NCBI RefSeq assembly: GCF_033118175.1
Contig: NC_083689.1
Span: 24,348,501 to 24,412,500, forward strand
DNA from: Dama dama
Taxonomy: Eukaryota > Chordata > Mammalia > Artiodactyla > Cervidae
Direction: 5' to 3'
DNA: 64,000 bases
The notes beneath the pieces are model-generated. The model worked only from the letters and a program-made list of their open reading frames with translations, ran no database searches and was not told where the DNA came from. The translations under genes and the position numbers were made by a program. How positions within the stretch are numbered: position 1 is the stretch's first letter; each line of letters begins with the position of its first letter. Below are positions 43,385 to 54,998 of this stretch, in pieces.

Positions 43385-43980
43385 TCATAACAACACTACT
43401 TATAATAAATAAGATGTGGAAGCATCCCAAGTGTCCATTGACAGATGAATGGATAAAGAAGATGTGGTGTACATATACAGTAGGATACTACTCAGTCATC
43501 AAAAAGAATGGTTATGCCGTTTGCAGCAACATGAACGGATTTAGAGTGTGTCATACTAAGTGAAGTAAGTCAGAGAAAGACAAATACCATATGATATCTC
43601 TTATATGTGGAATCTAAAAAGTACTACAAATGAAACTTATTTATAAAATAGAAACAGACTCACAGACTTAGAAAACAAACCTCTGGTTACAAAAGGGGAT
43701 GGAGAGGCATAAATTAGGAGCGTGAGATTAACATATACACACTACTGTATATAAAATAGATAAACAACAAGGACCTACTGTATACCACAGGGAACTAAAT
43801 TCAACATCAATATCATGATCTTTTAATAAACTATAATGGAGAAAAATGTTAAAAAGAATCTAGATATATACATATACATGTATAACTGAATTACTTTGCT
43901 GTATACCTGAATCTAATGCAGTACTACAGATCAATTATATTGTATACTTCAGTTAAAAAGAAAAGAACCAGGGAGCCAAG
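43385..43980 (+). mobile_element. Ruminant L1 3' end
   Basis: 'gaatggataaagaagatgtg', 'gtgaagtaagtcagagaaag', 'caacaaggacctactgtata', 'gaattactttgctgtatacc'. It is one of the longest L1 pieces here and the only ruminant L1 in sense with the presumed GNG7 transcript. Confidence 0.85.
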
Positions 43981-44171
43981 CCAGGAGGGACCCAGCCCCA
44001 GGCCCGCCACTCTGTAGCTCTTCCCTGAGACAAAGCTGATCATGTTGTCTGAATTTTGCGCAGGCTTTTTTGTCTCGGGGACAGAAGCAGCCATACTTCC
44101 TTCGGGCCGTGTAATTGGGTATGTGAGGCTGGCTTTGGTGCACCTGTCTCCTAGGATTAAAAACTGTGGTG

Positions 44172-44290
44172 TTGGGAATTCCCTGGTGGTCCAGTGAGTA
44201 CAACTCAGCGCTTTCACTGTTGAGGGCCTGAGCTCAATCCCTGGTCAGAGAACTAGGACCCCACAGGCTGCACAGTGTGGCCAAACCCGT
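44172..44290 (+). mobile_element. CHR-type SINE
   Basis: 'ttgggaattccctggtggtc', 'gagctcaatccctggtcag', 'gcacagtgtggccaaaccc'. Confidence 0.85.
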
Positions 44291-44324
44291 CCCCCTCAGA
44301 CTGTGGTCTCATGAAAAGATTCTC

Positions 44325-45055
44325 CACGCTATTAGCTTTCAGAGAAATGCAAATCAAAAGCACAGTAGGACACCCCTTCACAACTATCAGGATGGCTAGA
44401 ATTGAAAGACAGTGACAAGCATAGGCCAGGGTGTGGAGAGGAGAGAACCCTGGGCCCTGCTGGCAAGAATGGAAATCAGGCAGCTGATTGGAAAACGTGG
44501 GGTTTCTATACGACTCAGCAGTTCTACTCCTGGATGTCCGCTCAGGAGAAATGGGAATATTCATCCACACAAAACCCTGAACATCAATGTTCACAGCAGC
44601 ATGATTCACAACAGCCAAAAGGTGGAAACCACCCAAATGTCATCTCATCAGCAGACAAGCAGATAAACAAAACTGGGTTCCCGCCACACACAGGAGCATC
44701 CCTCAGCCATGGAAAGGAGAAGCCCTGACACTCGCTACCACGTGGACGGACCCTGAGGACACGATGCTCAGTGAGAGAAGCAGACACAGAGGGACACACA
44801 CGGTGTGATTCCACTGATGGGAAATGTGCAGAACAGGCAGATCCACAGGCACAGAGAGTGGGTTCCTGGTTGTCAGGGGCTGGCCATGACTACTGATGGG
44901 AACCGGGCTTCTTTTGAGATGATGGAATGTTCTGGAACTAGTTAGTGGTGATAGTTACACAACTCTGTGACTCTATTAAATGCTATTGAATTGTATACTT
45001 TAAAATGATTAAAATTATAAATTTTCTATTATGTTTATTTTACTACAACCTCTCC
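44325..45055 (+). mobile_element. Old L1 (L1M-type) 3' end
   Basis: 'agagaaatgcaaatcaaaag', 'gcacgattcacaacagcc'-like sequence, 'ggttcctggttgtcaggggc' and 'attgaattgtatactttaaa' run to the L1M 3' terminus. Confidence 0.7.
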
Positions 45056-45747
45056 AACCTGTTGGTCTGAGGGGGGTGCCATTTCATGGAGTGAGCCCAC
45101 ATGCACTCCTTGACGGGTCGTGAAGGATGCCCATCTCTGGTTGAGGTCAAGCCATGATCTGACACTTTCTCCTTCTAAGCCTTGTCCTTCAGAGCCTGGC
45201 ACAAGGACGTGAACTCTCCTGTGTCCCAGGCTGTCAAGCAGTCATACCTTGGCCTTAGCTCTTGCCAGCCCTGGGCCCTAACCGGCCATGGGTGGAACTA
45301 GGAGGGAAGGGGGAGTGCTCTGGGGTCCCTGGGAGAAGGCAGTAAGTGAGGCTTGGCTCGGGGAGTTTTGAGAGTCCTTCCCTCCTTTGTGGGATGGGGA
45401 CTCCCCGGGGAGGGGTGAGATGTGGAGGAAATGTAAAGTCAAAAATGATGGAAACTTCTGGAACCTTTTGGAACCTGGTGGAATGTAGGGAACCTTGTGG
45501 CATAGTGAGACTTTGGGATTGGGGTGACTACTTAGACACTGGATGACTTTCTCCCTGGGCAATTTTGGGCAAAACCTCTTTGTTTCTGTTTCCTTGTAGG
45601 CAAAATGGAATATAAATCACTGCCCAGGATCCTCCTAAGGGCTGAGATGGTGGCCAAGGCAGTGACCCGAGTCAAGGGTGGACAGGCTATTACTGCCTTT
45701 GCTGTAATGTTATTATCATTGTTAATGTTACTATTTTATTATTAATT

Positions 45748-45868
45748 AAAAAAAATTTTTGGTGACACCACATGGCATGTGGGATCTTAGTTCCCCTACC
45801 AGGTATTGCACCCACGCCCCCTGCAGTGGAAACAAGGAGTCTTAACCACTGGACCACCAGGGAAGTCC
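45748..45868 (-). mobile_element. CHR-type SINE
   Basis: 'ggcatgtgggatcttagttc', 'gtcttaaccactggaccacc'. Confidence 0.85.
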
Positions 45869-45924
45869 CTTAATATTATTATTTATGTTACATTAGAGAT
45901 AATATTCGCGTTACAGTCGGTGTA

Positions 45925-46185
45925 TGTTGTGCTGGGTCTTTGTGGCTATGGGGGCTTTTCTCCAGCTGCAGTGAGTGGGGGCTGCTCGCTTGTTGTGATG
46001 CAGGCCTCTGACTGCGATGGTTTCTTCTGTTGAGAAGCATGGACGCGGGCCCAGGGGCCCAGTAGCTGTGGCACATGGGCTCAGTTGCTCCACTGCATAT
46101 GGGGTCTTCCCAGACCAGGGGTCAACCCGTGTCCCCTGCATTGGCAGGCGGAGTCTTAATTCCTGAGCCACCGGGGAAGCCCTGC
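45925..46185 (-). mobile_element. CHR-type SINE (long form)
   Basis: 'gtgctgggtctttgtggcta', 'gtgtcccctgcattggcagg', 'gagccaccggggaagccct'. Confidence 0.8.
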
Positions 46186-47067
46186 AGCGTATGTTAATAT
46201 TAATGCTATTGTCTTCCCAATGACTGCCACAGACCAAAGTGGGGAAGAGACCAGGTCTGTCCCTGCAGAGATGGGGTCAGGTGTGGAGGAGACTCAGTCA
46301 TGGTGGATGTGACTGGACACTGATGGCCATTCCTTGGCCCAGGAACTGAGGACCAGGGATGAGGCTGAATGGGCTGGTGGTGAGGTTGGTTGGGAAGGAG
46401 CTGCCCACTGTTCAGGTCCCGCCCTAGGCTGGACCACCCCATCTGTGCTGCAGAGGGGGAATCTGAGGCGCCACCGCAGGTAAGGCCCTGAGTCAGGGCA
46501 AAGTGAGGACTTGGTCTCGTTTACTGCGGTGCCACCACTAGGGCAGGTGACCATCCGTGAGCGGAGTGAGGCCAAGCAGAGGAGGACCTAGGAAGACAGC
46601 CTGCCAGGTGTCACCCTGTGTGGTCACTTGCTGTGGTTCCTCCTCTATCCCTTCCTGGGCTCCCCACCCCAGCCCAGCCACAGGAACTGTGTGCCACACA
46701 TCCACCTCCCCGTGTGTTGCTGGGAGCTGGGGACATCCGCTGCCCTTCTGCTCAGGGCCACATGCAGGGAACGGGACCCCATCAGCTGTCTCTCATGGGC
46801 TGCTGACCCTCTGCTGACCTTGTTCCCAGGCCCTGGTGTTCAGAGGCAGGCGGCCGGAAGATAAGAGAGTTTTGGACAGGGTGAGAGGGCTTTAGGGTGT
46901 CACAGGGCTGGACTTGTCCTTCAAGCCCAAGGACCACGTCTGTGGAAGGGTGTCAGTGCAGGCCACGCATGGTCACTGCTTGGGCAATGGCCGGTTACCC
47001 TGTAGTGGCTGGTGGGCTGGGGAGTATCTGTCCCCTCCTCTGCCCTGCTGACATGGGCCGAGTCACC

Positions 47068-47202
47068 CTCTGCGGGCCGTCCTGCGTGCTGTGGGGGGTG
47101 GAACAGCGTCTCTGACCCCACTCCTTTGATGCCAGGATCCCGCCGCCCTGCCCTCGGTCGTGATGACCACAGATGTCCCCCAGAGTCCTAAGCCCTAGGG
47201 GG
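47068..47202 (-). mobile_element. MER20-like DNA transposon
   Basis: 'gggccgtcctgcgtgctgtg', 'aacagcgtctctgacccca', 'tgaccacagatgtcccccag'. Confidence 0.65.
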
Positions 47203-47267
47203 TGGGCATGCAGCCCATTACATATGTAATGGGCTCAAAGCCAAAGCTAATATGTTTGAATTGTCAG

Positions 47268-47485
47268 TGGCAGGTGGCGCTACTGGTTAAGAACCCACTT
47301 AGCAATGCAGGAGACCAAAGAGTCGAGGGTTTGATTCCTGGGTCAGGAAGATCCCCTGGAGAAGGGAGTGGCTACCCACTCCAGTATTCTTGCCGGGGAA
47401 ATCCCATGGGCAGAGGAGCCTGGTGGGCTACAGTCTATGGGTTCACGGAGAGTCAGACACGACTGAAGTGACTCAACACATACTG
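47268..47485 (+). mobile_element. Bov-tA SINE
   Basis: Head 'caggtggcgctactggttaa' through 'gtttgattcctgggtcagg' to 'cagacacgactgaagtgac'. Confidence 0.85.
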
Positions 47486-47741
47486 TGATGCCTGTTGACA
47501 TCAGCTCCACTCTGACTCAGCATCTCCTGGAACGTTCTGTCTCCAGACGATGTTCCCAAACTGTCTTCCCTAAAAAAGTTCCCGGTAGCACGTATGGAAA
47601 TGTAATTATGTGACTATTTCTCCTCTGCGGGCATGACACAGATTTGGGTCTGTAATAAAGACGAATAAGTCCCTCTAGCCCTGAGGGCCAAGCCGGGCGG
47701 GCGCTCTCAGCTTGGACCCTGCTGACATCACGGCCGCCAGG

Positions 47742-47893
47742 AGGTCAGGTTGTCCTCTGTGGGGTGTCCTGAGCACTGTGGGGGTGGTGCAGCCTCCCTG
47801 ACCCCACCCCCTCGTTTCCAGGAGCACCCCACCCCCAGTCATGATGACAGCAGACGTCCTAAGACATCACCTGGTACCCCCCAGGGGCGAAGT
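47742..47893 (-). mobile_element. MER20-like DNA transposon
   Basis: 'tggggtgtcctgagcactgt', 'gatgacagcagacgtcctaa', 'taccccccaggggcgaagtt'. Confidence 0.65.
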
Positions 47894-47971
47894 TGTTTCT
47901 CTTCCTCATTGAAAACTACCATGCAATGTATGTGAATGTAAGCTTTTCCTGTGTTTTTCTTGGCATTCTAG

Positions 47972-48172
47972 AGGAATGGTCCCCAACTTTTTGGCACCAG
48001 GGATGGGTATCGTGGAACGCAGTTTTTCCATGGACCGAGGTGGGAGATGGTTTGGGGATGATTCAAGCACACTACATGTATTGTGCACTTTATTTCTGTT
48101 ATTATTACATCAACTTCACCTCAGATCATCAGGCAGTAGATCCCAGAGGTTGGGGACCCCTGACCTATAGAA
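47972..48172. mobile_element. hAT-like nonautonomous DNA transposon, internally deleted
   Basis: Inverted termini 'ggtccccaact' and 'gttggggacccc' bound a 200-bp element with 'tttttccatggaccgaggtg' and 'gtgcactttatttctgttat'. Its centre is deleted relative to longer copies known in mammals. Flanks tctagagg / cctatagaa give a weak 8-bp duplication. Family name not recalled. Confidence 0.6.
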
Positions 48173-48800
48173 CCCTGGAGAAATGTTCCCCAGCACTTCT
48201 CTGGGTGGGGGGAGGCGAGGCCCACACATGAACCAGTTTAGGTCGCGGCTGTCCATCATAGTGGTCCTAGGAGAGGGGTCACACAAACTGAGATTTGCAA
48301 TCTGTCACTAGCCTAGTTTGGTAAATAGTGTTGCCTGCCTCTTTACCTTCAAGCGACCTCTCTCTCTCCTTGCTGGCCAGCATTTCCCAGTCTTTGCAGT
48401 CACGAGTTTTCAACGGATAGCACTGAACTTGGCCACGACATTCTCCCCTCCAGCATTCCCTATGCCTGGATGTTTCATAAAAGCCAGGATCCTGTTTCCT
48501 GTGATGGTCCAGGGGGTGTAACCAGGCCTGCTCTGTGGTGGAGAGACCCTCTAGTCCCTCCATGCATCTGTCTCCAAGAGTGTGATCTGTTTAGATTCAC
48601 TTGAGAATATGACCAACTGTCAGGGCAGTTGGCACAGTCAGGATATGTTTGAAGAATATAAAACAGTTTGCAACCTCATAGAATGTTCCATGTGTTAAAA
48701 CATTGCCGGTCCCAAGTGCGTAAAAATCTGGACTTTCATCTATTCTAGTCTCAGCCAGAGAGGGAGGCGTCATGGCAGTTCTGTTTTAAGAAAAGTAGTA

Positions 48801-48802
<2 letters not shown>

Positions 48803-48832
<30 letters not shown>
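48803..48832 (+). repeat. (AT)15 microsatellite
   Basis: Uninterrupted AT dinucleotide run. Confidence 0.95.
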
Positions 48833-48834
<2 letters not shown>

Positions 48835-49189
48835 AACATATAGCGTTTTCTGAATCAGTTTTTCTTTTTGGTGACACACAATAGCACAGCTTTCAAACCC
48901 AATAATGCAGAAAAACTGCCTGACGTAGTATATGCAATTGAGTGTGAAAAATCTGGTTATAATTGTCAGCTAAGTAGAATCTGTTTTGTTCATTACCCCA
49001 GATTTCACATCTCCATTTTCAAACAATCACCTTGGGAGTCCTTGTCCTTGAAACATTTCTCCAGTGTGATTGCCTTCAAGACCAGGCTGGATTGCTTTTG
49101 TATATTTCAAATCTAGAAACTTGTATGTTTAAAATAGATTTCAGATTTTCGCCTTTAGAGGGTGGGTTTGAATTTGGAAACAGTCTGTA

Positions 49190-49900
49190 TTAGTGTGCTA
49201 ATGCTGCTGTAACAAATCACCACAAACTTAGTGACTTGAAACAACGCATGTTATTGCCTTAGGGTTTCTGTTTCTGTGAGTCAGGAACCCAGGTGCAGCT
49301 TAGCTGGGGCTTCTGCTCAGGGTCTCTCAGGCTGCAGTCGAATTCTTGGCCTGGGCTGCTGCCTTTAAAAAAAAAAAAAATTATTTATTTATGGCTGCAT
49401 TGGCTCTCCATTGCGGCATGTGGACATCTCTCTAGTTGTGTGCATTTAGTTGCCTCGAAGCACGTGGGATCTTAGTTTCCTGACCAGGGCTTGAACCCAT
49501 GTCCTCTGCATTGGAGGACAGATTCTTAACCACCACCAGGGAAGACCCCCTGGGTTGCCATCTTACCTCAGCTGAGAAAGGATTGCTTCCAAGCTCACTC
49601 ACATGGCCGCTGGCTGGAGGCTATTCTCAGTTGTTTGGCTGTGGGCCACTGGGCCTCCCCAGCCTGGAAACTTGCTTCATCACAGCAGCAAAGGAGAGAA
49701 TCTGCTGGCAAGGTGGAAGCTGCCTTCTCACATGAGATGGTCCTGGAAGTGACATCCCATCTCAGTGCTGTGTGCTAGTACAAGTCACGTGTCCTGCCCA
49801 CACTCAGTGGGAGGCAGGGATACAGGCACAGGGACCAGGAGTTGGGATCACTGGGGGACCGTCTCAGAGTGCCCTCCACCCAGCCAGAGGTCACTCAGTG
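49190..49900. repeat. Ancient LTR-like repeat, split by a SINE
   Basis: 'gctgctgtaacaaatcacc', 'gtttctgtgagtcaggaacc', 'gacatcccatctcagtgctg' and 'atcactgggggaccgtctca'. It is the most complete copy of the family also seen at 3045, 8448, 24805 and 62565. Confidence 0.55.
49364..49546 (-). mobile_element. CHR-type SINE
   Basis: 'tttatggctgcattggctct', 'gcacgtgggatcttagtttc', 'gcttgaacccatgtcctctg', ending 'accaccagggaagacccc'. Confidence 0.85.
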
Positions 49901-50269
49901 CTGAATAAGGTGGATGGCCCAACAGGAACAGAGTTGCTTTTGGTTGAATGTCAGGTGTTATTATTGCTAAGTCACAGGACAGCATTTCTTCTGAGATTTT
50001 TCCTTTGTCTCTGATGGTTTCCAAGGACACATCCCTGAGATGACATATCGTTCAGAAATAGTTTCTCAAGATGGCTGTTTGAAGGGAAGGATGTCTGCTT
50101 AATTCTGTCATGACGGTTCATCACCCAGCTATTAATACTTGCTGTGGATCACTTCATGTGTTTGTTAATGGAGAGTTGGAGACTAACTTTTGTGTGTTTG
50201 AAGGGACTTAAAATGAGATGAGGGGGAGGGAGGCATGCTTGGGGTACTTCTGGATCTAGAGTTCTTTAG

Positions 50270-50400
50270 GTGTGGGTTGCATCCAGACTGTGCCATTCAG
50301 CAGCTCTGTGACATTGGCAAGTCACTTAACCTCTCTGAACCTCTATCTTCTCATCAACAAAATGGAGGTGTCGGGGTATCTTAAGGATTAGGGATGACAC
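50270..50400 (-). repeat. MIR-like fragment
   Basis: 'cattggcaagtcacttaacc' and 'ctctgaacctctatcttctc' are MIR core sequence. Confidence 0.65.
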
Positions 50401-50401
50401 G

Positions 50402-50612
50402 TTGTTGTTCAGCCCCTAAGTTGTGTCCGACTCTTTGCAACCCCATGGTCTGCAGCGCGCCAGGCTTCTCTGTCCTTCACTGTCAGCCAGAGTTTGCTCA
50501 AATTCATTCCCATTGAGTCAGTGATGCCATCCAACCATCTCATCCTCTGTCGCCCCCTTCTCCTCCTGCCCTCAATCTTTCCCAGAATTAGGATCTTTTC
50601 CAATAAATGCAA
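50402..50612 (-). mobile_element. BovB LINE 3' end
   Basis: It starts with the reversed BovB terminus ('gttgttgttcagcccctaag') and runs through 'ccaaccatctcatcctctgt' to 'ttaggatcttttccaataa'. Strongly 5'-truncated. Confidence 0.9.
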
Positions 50613-51062
50613 TGTGGTATCCTAGATGGGATCTGAAACAGAAGAGAACCTTTAGTGGAAAAACTAGTGAAATCTGAATAAATGTGGAGCTTGGTTAATA
50701 GTAACGTAGCTACATTGATGTCTTAGTTGTGACAAATGCACCTTACGGAAGAAGCTGGGTGAAGGATAAATAGATTTATGTATTATCTTTGCAAGTAGTC
50801 TTCTTCAAATCTAAAATCATCCCAAAGTTAAAAAATTATTTTACAAAACCCCAAGAAGACTCTATTTTTTACGTTTAAACTGGTGAATATTAATAAAAGT
50901 AATACCCACGATAATGAGGATATGGATAGCAGGATAATATAAGATGGCATAATCTTTCTCAGCACTAATTTAGTAGTGTGTTTTCAAGAACCTTAAAAAT
51001 GTGTAATGGTTTCTGATCCCATAGTGCCATCTCTAAAAATATATATTAAGAGATACATCATG

Positions 51063-51174
51063 GGACCTCCTTGGTGGTGAAGTGGCTAAGACTCTGAGCT
51101 TTCAATGCAGGAACCTTTGTCTCCCGCATCTCCTGCATTGGCGGGCAGATTGTTTACACAGAGTCACTTGGGAA

Positions 51175-51176
<2 letters not shown>
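51063..51176. mobile_element. Composite SINE: CHR head joined to a Bov-tA head end
   Basis: 'gggacctccttggtggtgaag' to 'gctttcaatgcaggaacc' is a CHR head in + orientation. It is directly followed by 'tctcctgcattggcgggcag' and 'gagtcacttggga', the end of a reverse Bov-tA. The B-box parts of both are missing, suggesting deletion between two adjacent elements. Confidence 0.6.

Positions 51177-51217
<41 letters not shown>
51177..51217 (+). repeat. (TG)20 microsatellite
   Basis: An uninterrupted TG run of about 41 bases ending in 'tatacatcc'. Confidence 0.95.
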
Positions 51218-51220
<3 letters not shown>

Positions 51221-51309
51221 CATCCACATGTACAAATATGTCTTTTTAAGAAAAAAGATTTTAATTTAGATGGATTGTACTAGCCAATGTACTGATCTGC
51301 AGTTCTTGA

Positions 51310-51488
51310 TGTGGACTTTTTTTTTTTTTAAAGTCTTTACTGAATTTGTTACAATATTGCTTCTGTTTTATGTTTTGTTTTTTTGGGCCCTGAGGCCCCT
51401 GGGATCTTAGTTTCCTGACCAGGGCTTGAACCCACACCACCTGCACTGGGAGGCAAATTCCTAACCACTGGACCACCAGGGAAGTCCC
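51310..51488 (-). mobile_element. CHR-type SINE with distinctive 3' tail
   Basis: Reverse copy ending 'ccaccagggaagtccctg'. Its 3' part reads, reversed, as an A-rich tail containing 'cagaagcaatattgtaac', also present in the copy at 55676-55836. Confidence 0.85.
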
Positions 51489-51589
51489 TGTCTTGTAGTT
51501 CTTGGTAGTCAGAAGTACCAGGGGTGACTTACAGTGTTAGTACACATGGGTCTGGGCATATGACAAGATATTAGTCCCCACCTGTTGAG

Positions 51590-51775
51590 CAGGGTCTCTC
51601 GCTCAGCTCTGTTGACATTTGGGTCTGATCAGGCTCTGTGTGGGGCCATCCTGGGCACCGTGGGGTGTGGAACAGCATTTCTGACCCCCATGCACTTGAT
51701 CAATGCCTGGAGTGCTCCCCTGCCCTACCTGATGTCTCCGAACAGCACTGAGTGTCGCCAGGTGGGAACTGTTGG
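51590..51775 (-). mobile_element. MER20-like DNA transposon
   Basis: 'agctctgttgacatttgggt', 'ggggccatcctgggcaccgt', 'aacagcatttctgaccccc'. The nearest to a complete left half of all copies here. Confidence 0.7.
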
Positions 51776-51864
51776 GTTTCCCCCTTCGTGAGCTTTGTAC
51801 TTAAACTCAAGTTTAAAGTCTTTCTTTTCCACTTACTGATTTTGGGCAATGTCTTATGTTTTGT

Positions 51865-52136
51865 ATTATTGTTATTGTTCAGTCGCTAAGTCATGTCCGA
51901 CTCTTTGCAACCCCATGGACTGCAGCACGCCAGGCTTCCCTGTCCTCCACTATCTCCTGGAGTTTTCTCAAACTCATGTCCATTGAGTCAGTGATGCCAT
52001 TCAACTATCTCTTCCTCTGTCGTCCCTTTCTCCTTCTGCCCTCAATCTCTCCCAGCATCAGGGTCTTTCCCATTGAGTCAGCTCTTCACATCAGGTGGCC
52101 AAAGTATTGAAGCTTCAGCATTAGTCCTTCCAATGA
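51865..52136 (-). mobile_element. BovB LINE 3' end with TSD
   Basis: From 'attattgttattgttcagtc' (reversed BovB terminus) to 'cattagtccttccaatga'. The direct repeat atgttttgt at 51856-51864 and 52137-52145 is a perfect 9-bp target-site duplication, fixing both ends of this 5'-truncated copy. Confidence 0.95.
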
Positions 52137-52456
52137 ATGTTTTGTCTAGCTTTTTTTTTTTTTAAGCAGCCTTTTTCCTTACCTGAAATAGACAGGATAT
52201 AGTTCCTGACCTTGCAGGTGTACTGACCTCAACCTGGTTCCCCAGGGTGCCAGCTCTGAGATGGGCAGCCGTGGTCACTATTTCTGCTCCAGAGTGGTGT
52301 CCACAGACATGGTTTTAAGGCCCTTTTTGACTCGGAGGTTGCTGGGGGCCAGGGAATGGCTGTACCCCGTGTCTCCTCTCAGGGGCTCCCCACCTCCTAA
52401 CTTTTTGCACCATCATTTCAAATGCCTGGGAGCTTAACTAACCTAGCTTTTCTTTA

Positions 52457-52540
52457 TTATTATAATTATTAATCATTTGCTGCACCAGGCAGCATGTGGG
52501 ACGTGCAGAGTCTTAACCACTGGACTGCCAGGGAAGTACT
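52457..52540 (-). mobile_element. CHR-type SINE with internal deletion
   Basis: 'gctgcaccaggcagcatgtg' joins directly to 'gcagagtcttaaccactgg'; the middle is missing. Confidence 0.75.
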
Positions 52541-52719
52541 CCCCCAGTGGTTTCCTAATTTCTAAAAACAATGGTCATAACTATATACTTATGTTTATAT
52601 GGTGGTCCCTTTGGAGAACAAGCCAGTCAAGTTTGGAAGACATATTCATAAGGTAGTCCTGAGCGTCCTGCAGTGTCTTATGCTATATACCTTGTTTCTA
52701 GCGGTCAAGGTTTTCTTTA

Positions 52720-53440
52720 AAGTAAACTCCTCTTGAACCCGCGTTGGATTTACAGAAAAGTACAGAGTTCATTCCCACCTACCCCACACTCAGTTTCCCT
52801 CTGCTAGTAGCACTTAGGTCCAGGGCTGTACATTTGTCACAGTGGTTGAACTGATATTGATAAATTTTATCTTCATAGTCCATACTTTATTTAGATTTCC
52901 CTGAAAATGTTAGTTGCTCTGTCGTGTCGGACTCTTTTTGACCCTATGGGCTGTAGTCCACTACGATCCTCTGTCCATGGAATTCTTCAGGCACGGATAC
53001 TGGAGTGGGGTGCCATTTCCTCCTCCAGGGGATCTTCCCGACCCAGGGATCGAACCTGGGTCTCCTGCATTGCATGCAGATTCTTTACCATCTGAGCCTT
53101 ATTTTTCCCTAGATGTCCCCTTTACTGCCTCAGGGCACCTTCCAGGACCCAAATGGAGTCGTCGTGTCTCCTTAGGCCCCTCCTGGCTGTAACAGCTTTT
53201 CCGACTGTCCTTGTCCCTGACCTTCTCAGACCGTTGTGAGGACAGGTCAGAAGTTTGGCAGCACCTCCCCTGACCTGGGCGTGTCTGGTGCTTTCTTGTG
53301 ATCAGACTGGGGTTATGGACGTGGGTGGAGAACCCCAGAGGTGAAGCGGCCCTCTTGTCACACCCCACTGTGGGGCTCCTTATCACTTTTGGCTGCCTGA
53401 GGCAGAACCCAGTGTTTGTTTTTTTTTAATTTTAATAAAT
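52720..53440 (-). mobile_element. Old L1 fragment (L1M5-like), split by a SINE
   Basis: 'catactttatttagatttcc' before and 'accttccaggacccaaatgg', 'cttctcagaccgttgtgagg', 'tgatcagactggggttatgg' after the Bov-tA at 52905-53098. Confidence 0.6.
52905..53098 (-). mobile_element. Bov-tA SINE
   Basis: 'gttgctctgtcgtgtcggac', 'ggggatcttcccgacccagg', 'ttctttaccatctgagcc'. Confidence 0.9.
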
Positions 53441-53950
53441 TTATTTATTTTGGGCTTCCTGGGTAGTGCAGTGGTAACGAATCTGCCTGCCAAAGCAGGA
53501 GACGGTTCAATCCCTGGGTTGGGAAGGTCCCCTGGAGGAGGAAATGGCAACCCACTTCAGAATCCTGGCCTGGAAAATTTCACAGACAGAAGAGTCTGGT
53601 GGGCTACAGTCTACATGGTGGCAAAAAGCCAGACATGACTAGTGTACATGTACACATTTGTTTTTTGGCTGTGCTGAGTCTTTGTTGGTGTGCAAGCTTT
53701 TTCCTAGTTGTAGTGAGCAGGGGCTGCTCTCTAGTGATGGTGCCTGGGCTTCTCGTTGCTTTAGTTTGTCTTTGCGCAGAGCACAGCTCTGGGTGCACAG
53801 GCTTCCGTAGTTGTGGCATGTGATCTCAGTAGCTGTGGTACACGGGCTTGGCTGCTCCTTTGCATGTGGGATCTTCCTGGACCAGGGATCAAACCCATGT
53901 CCCCTGCACTGGCAGGTGGATTCCTATCCACTGTGCCACAGGGGAAGTAC
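53425..53950 (-). mobile_element. CHR-type SINE (long form), split by a Bov-tA
   Basis: The A-rich tail (reversed, 53418-53449) is separated by the insertion from 'tttggctgtgctgagtcttt', 'gcacaggcttccgtagttgt' and 'gtgccacaggggaagtaccc'. Confidence 0.8.
53452..53655 (+). mobile_element. Bov-tA SINE nested in a CHR SINE
   Basis: 'gggcttcctgggtagtgcag' through 'ggttcaatccctgggttgg' to 'gccagacatgactagtgtac'. Confidence 0.85.
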
Positions 53951-53975
53951 CCCAGTGGTTTTAGACATTGAATTA

Positions 53976-54958
53976 TTATTGTTGTTGTTCACTCACCCAG
54001 TCATGTCTGACTTTTGAGACCCTATAGACTGCAGCATGCCAGGCTTCCTGGTCCCTCACCCAGAGTTTGGCCAAGTTCACATTCATTGCTTTGGTGATGC
54101 CATCCAGCCATCTCATCCTCTGATGCCCTCTTCTCCTTCTGCCTCAATCTTTTCCAGCATCAGGGACTTTTCCAATGAGTCATCTGTTCAGATGACCAGA
54201 ATACTGGAACTTCAGCTTCAGCATCAGTCCTTCCAGTGAATATTCAGGGTTGATCTCCCTTAAGATTGACTGGTTTGATCTCCTTGCTGTCCAAGGGACT
54301 TTCAGGATTCTTCTCCAGCACCACAGTTTGAAGGCATCAGTTCTTTGGCGTTCTGCCTTCTTTATAATCCAGCTATCATAACCGTACGTGACCACTGGGA
54401 AGGCCATAGCCTTGACTATATGAACCTTTGTCAGCAGAGCAATGTTTCTGCTTTTCAACACATTGTCTAGGTTTGTCATAGCTTTCCTGACAAGAAGCAG
54501 TCGTCTTCTGATTTCATGGCTGCGGTCACCATCTGCAGTGATTTTGGAGCCCAAGAAGAGGAAATCTGTCACTACTTCCACTTTTTATCCTTCTATTTGC
54601 AGTAATGGGGGCAGATGCCATGATCTTTGTTTTTTAATATTTAGTCTTAAACCAGCTCTTTCACTCTCCTTTACTCTCATCAAGAGGTTCTTTAGTTCCT
54701 CTTCGCTTTCTGCCATTAGAGTGATATCATCCACATGTCTGAGGTTGTTGATGTTTCTCCCGCCTATCTTGATTCCAGCTTGCAACTCATCCAGCCCAGA
54801 GTATAGATTAAACAAGCAGGGTGACAGCAGACAGCCGTGTTGTACTCCTTTCTCCATCTTGAGCCAATCCATTGTCCTAAACAGGGTTCTAACTGTTGCT
54901 TCTTGACTCACATACAGGTTTCTCAGCAAACAGGTAAGATGGTCTCGGATTCCCAGAA
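53976..54958 (-). mobile_element. BovB LINE, longest copy in the window
   Basis: About 980 bases of the BovB ORF2 3' half plus 3' end in reverse, from 'attgttgttgttcactcacc' to 'agatggtctcggattccc'. A short tgaatta repeat lies at both edges. It encodes a broken reverse transcriptase, described separately. Confidence 0.95.
54180..54950 (-). pseudogene. BovB reverse transcriptase remnant
   Basis: Reading the minus strand, about 255 codons of an RTE-type reverse transcriptase stay in one frame, broken by a single stop at 54585-54587. Recognisable parts are QHGCLLSPCLFNLY (fingers/palm), then HVDD at 54726-54737 where active elements have YADD, then ESEEELKNLLMRVKES and the C-terminal ITADGDRSHEIRRRL and WRRILKVPWTARRSNQSIL. 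The catalytic tyrosine and alanine are replaced and the N-terminal half is absent, so the copy is dead. Confidence 0.9.
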
Positions 54959-54998
54959 TTACTGAATTACTGCCAACATTTAAAAACCGGGAGCTTTT

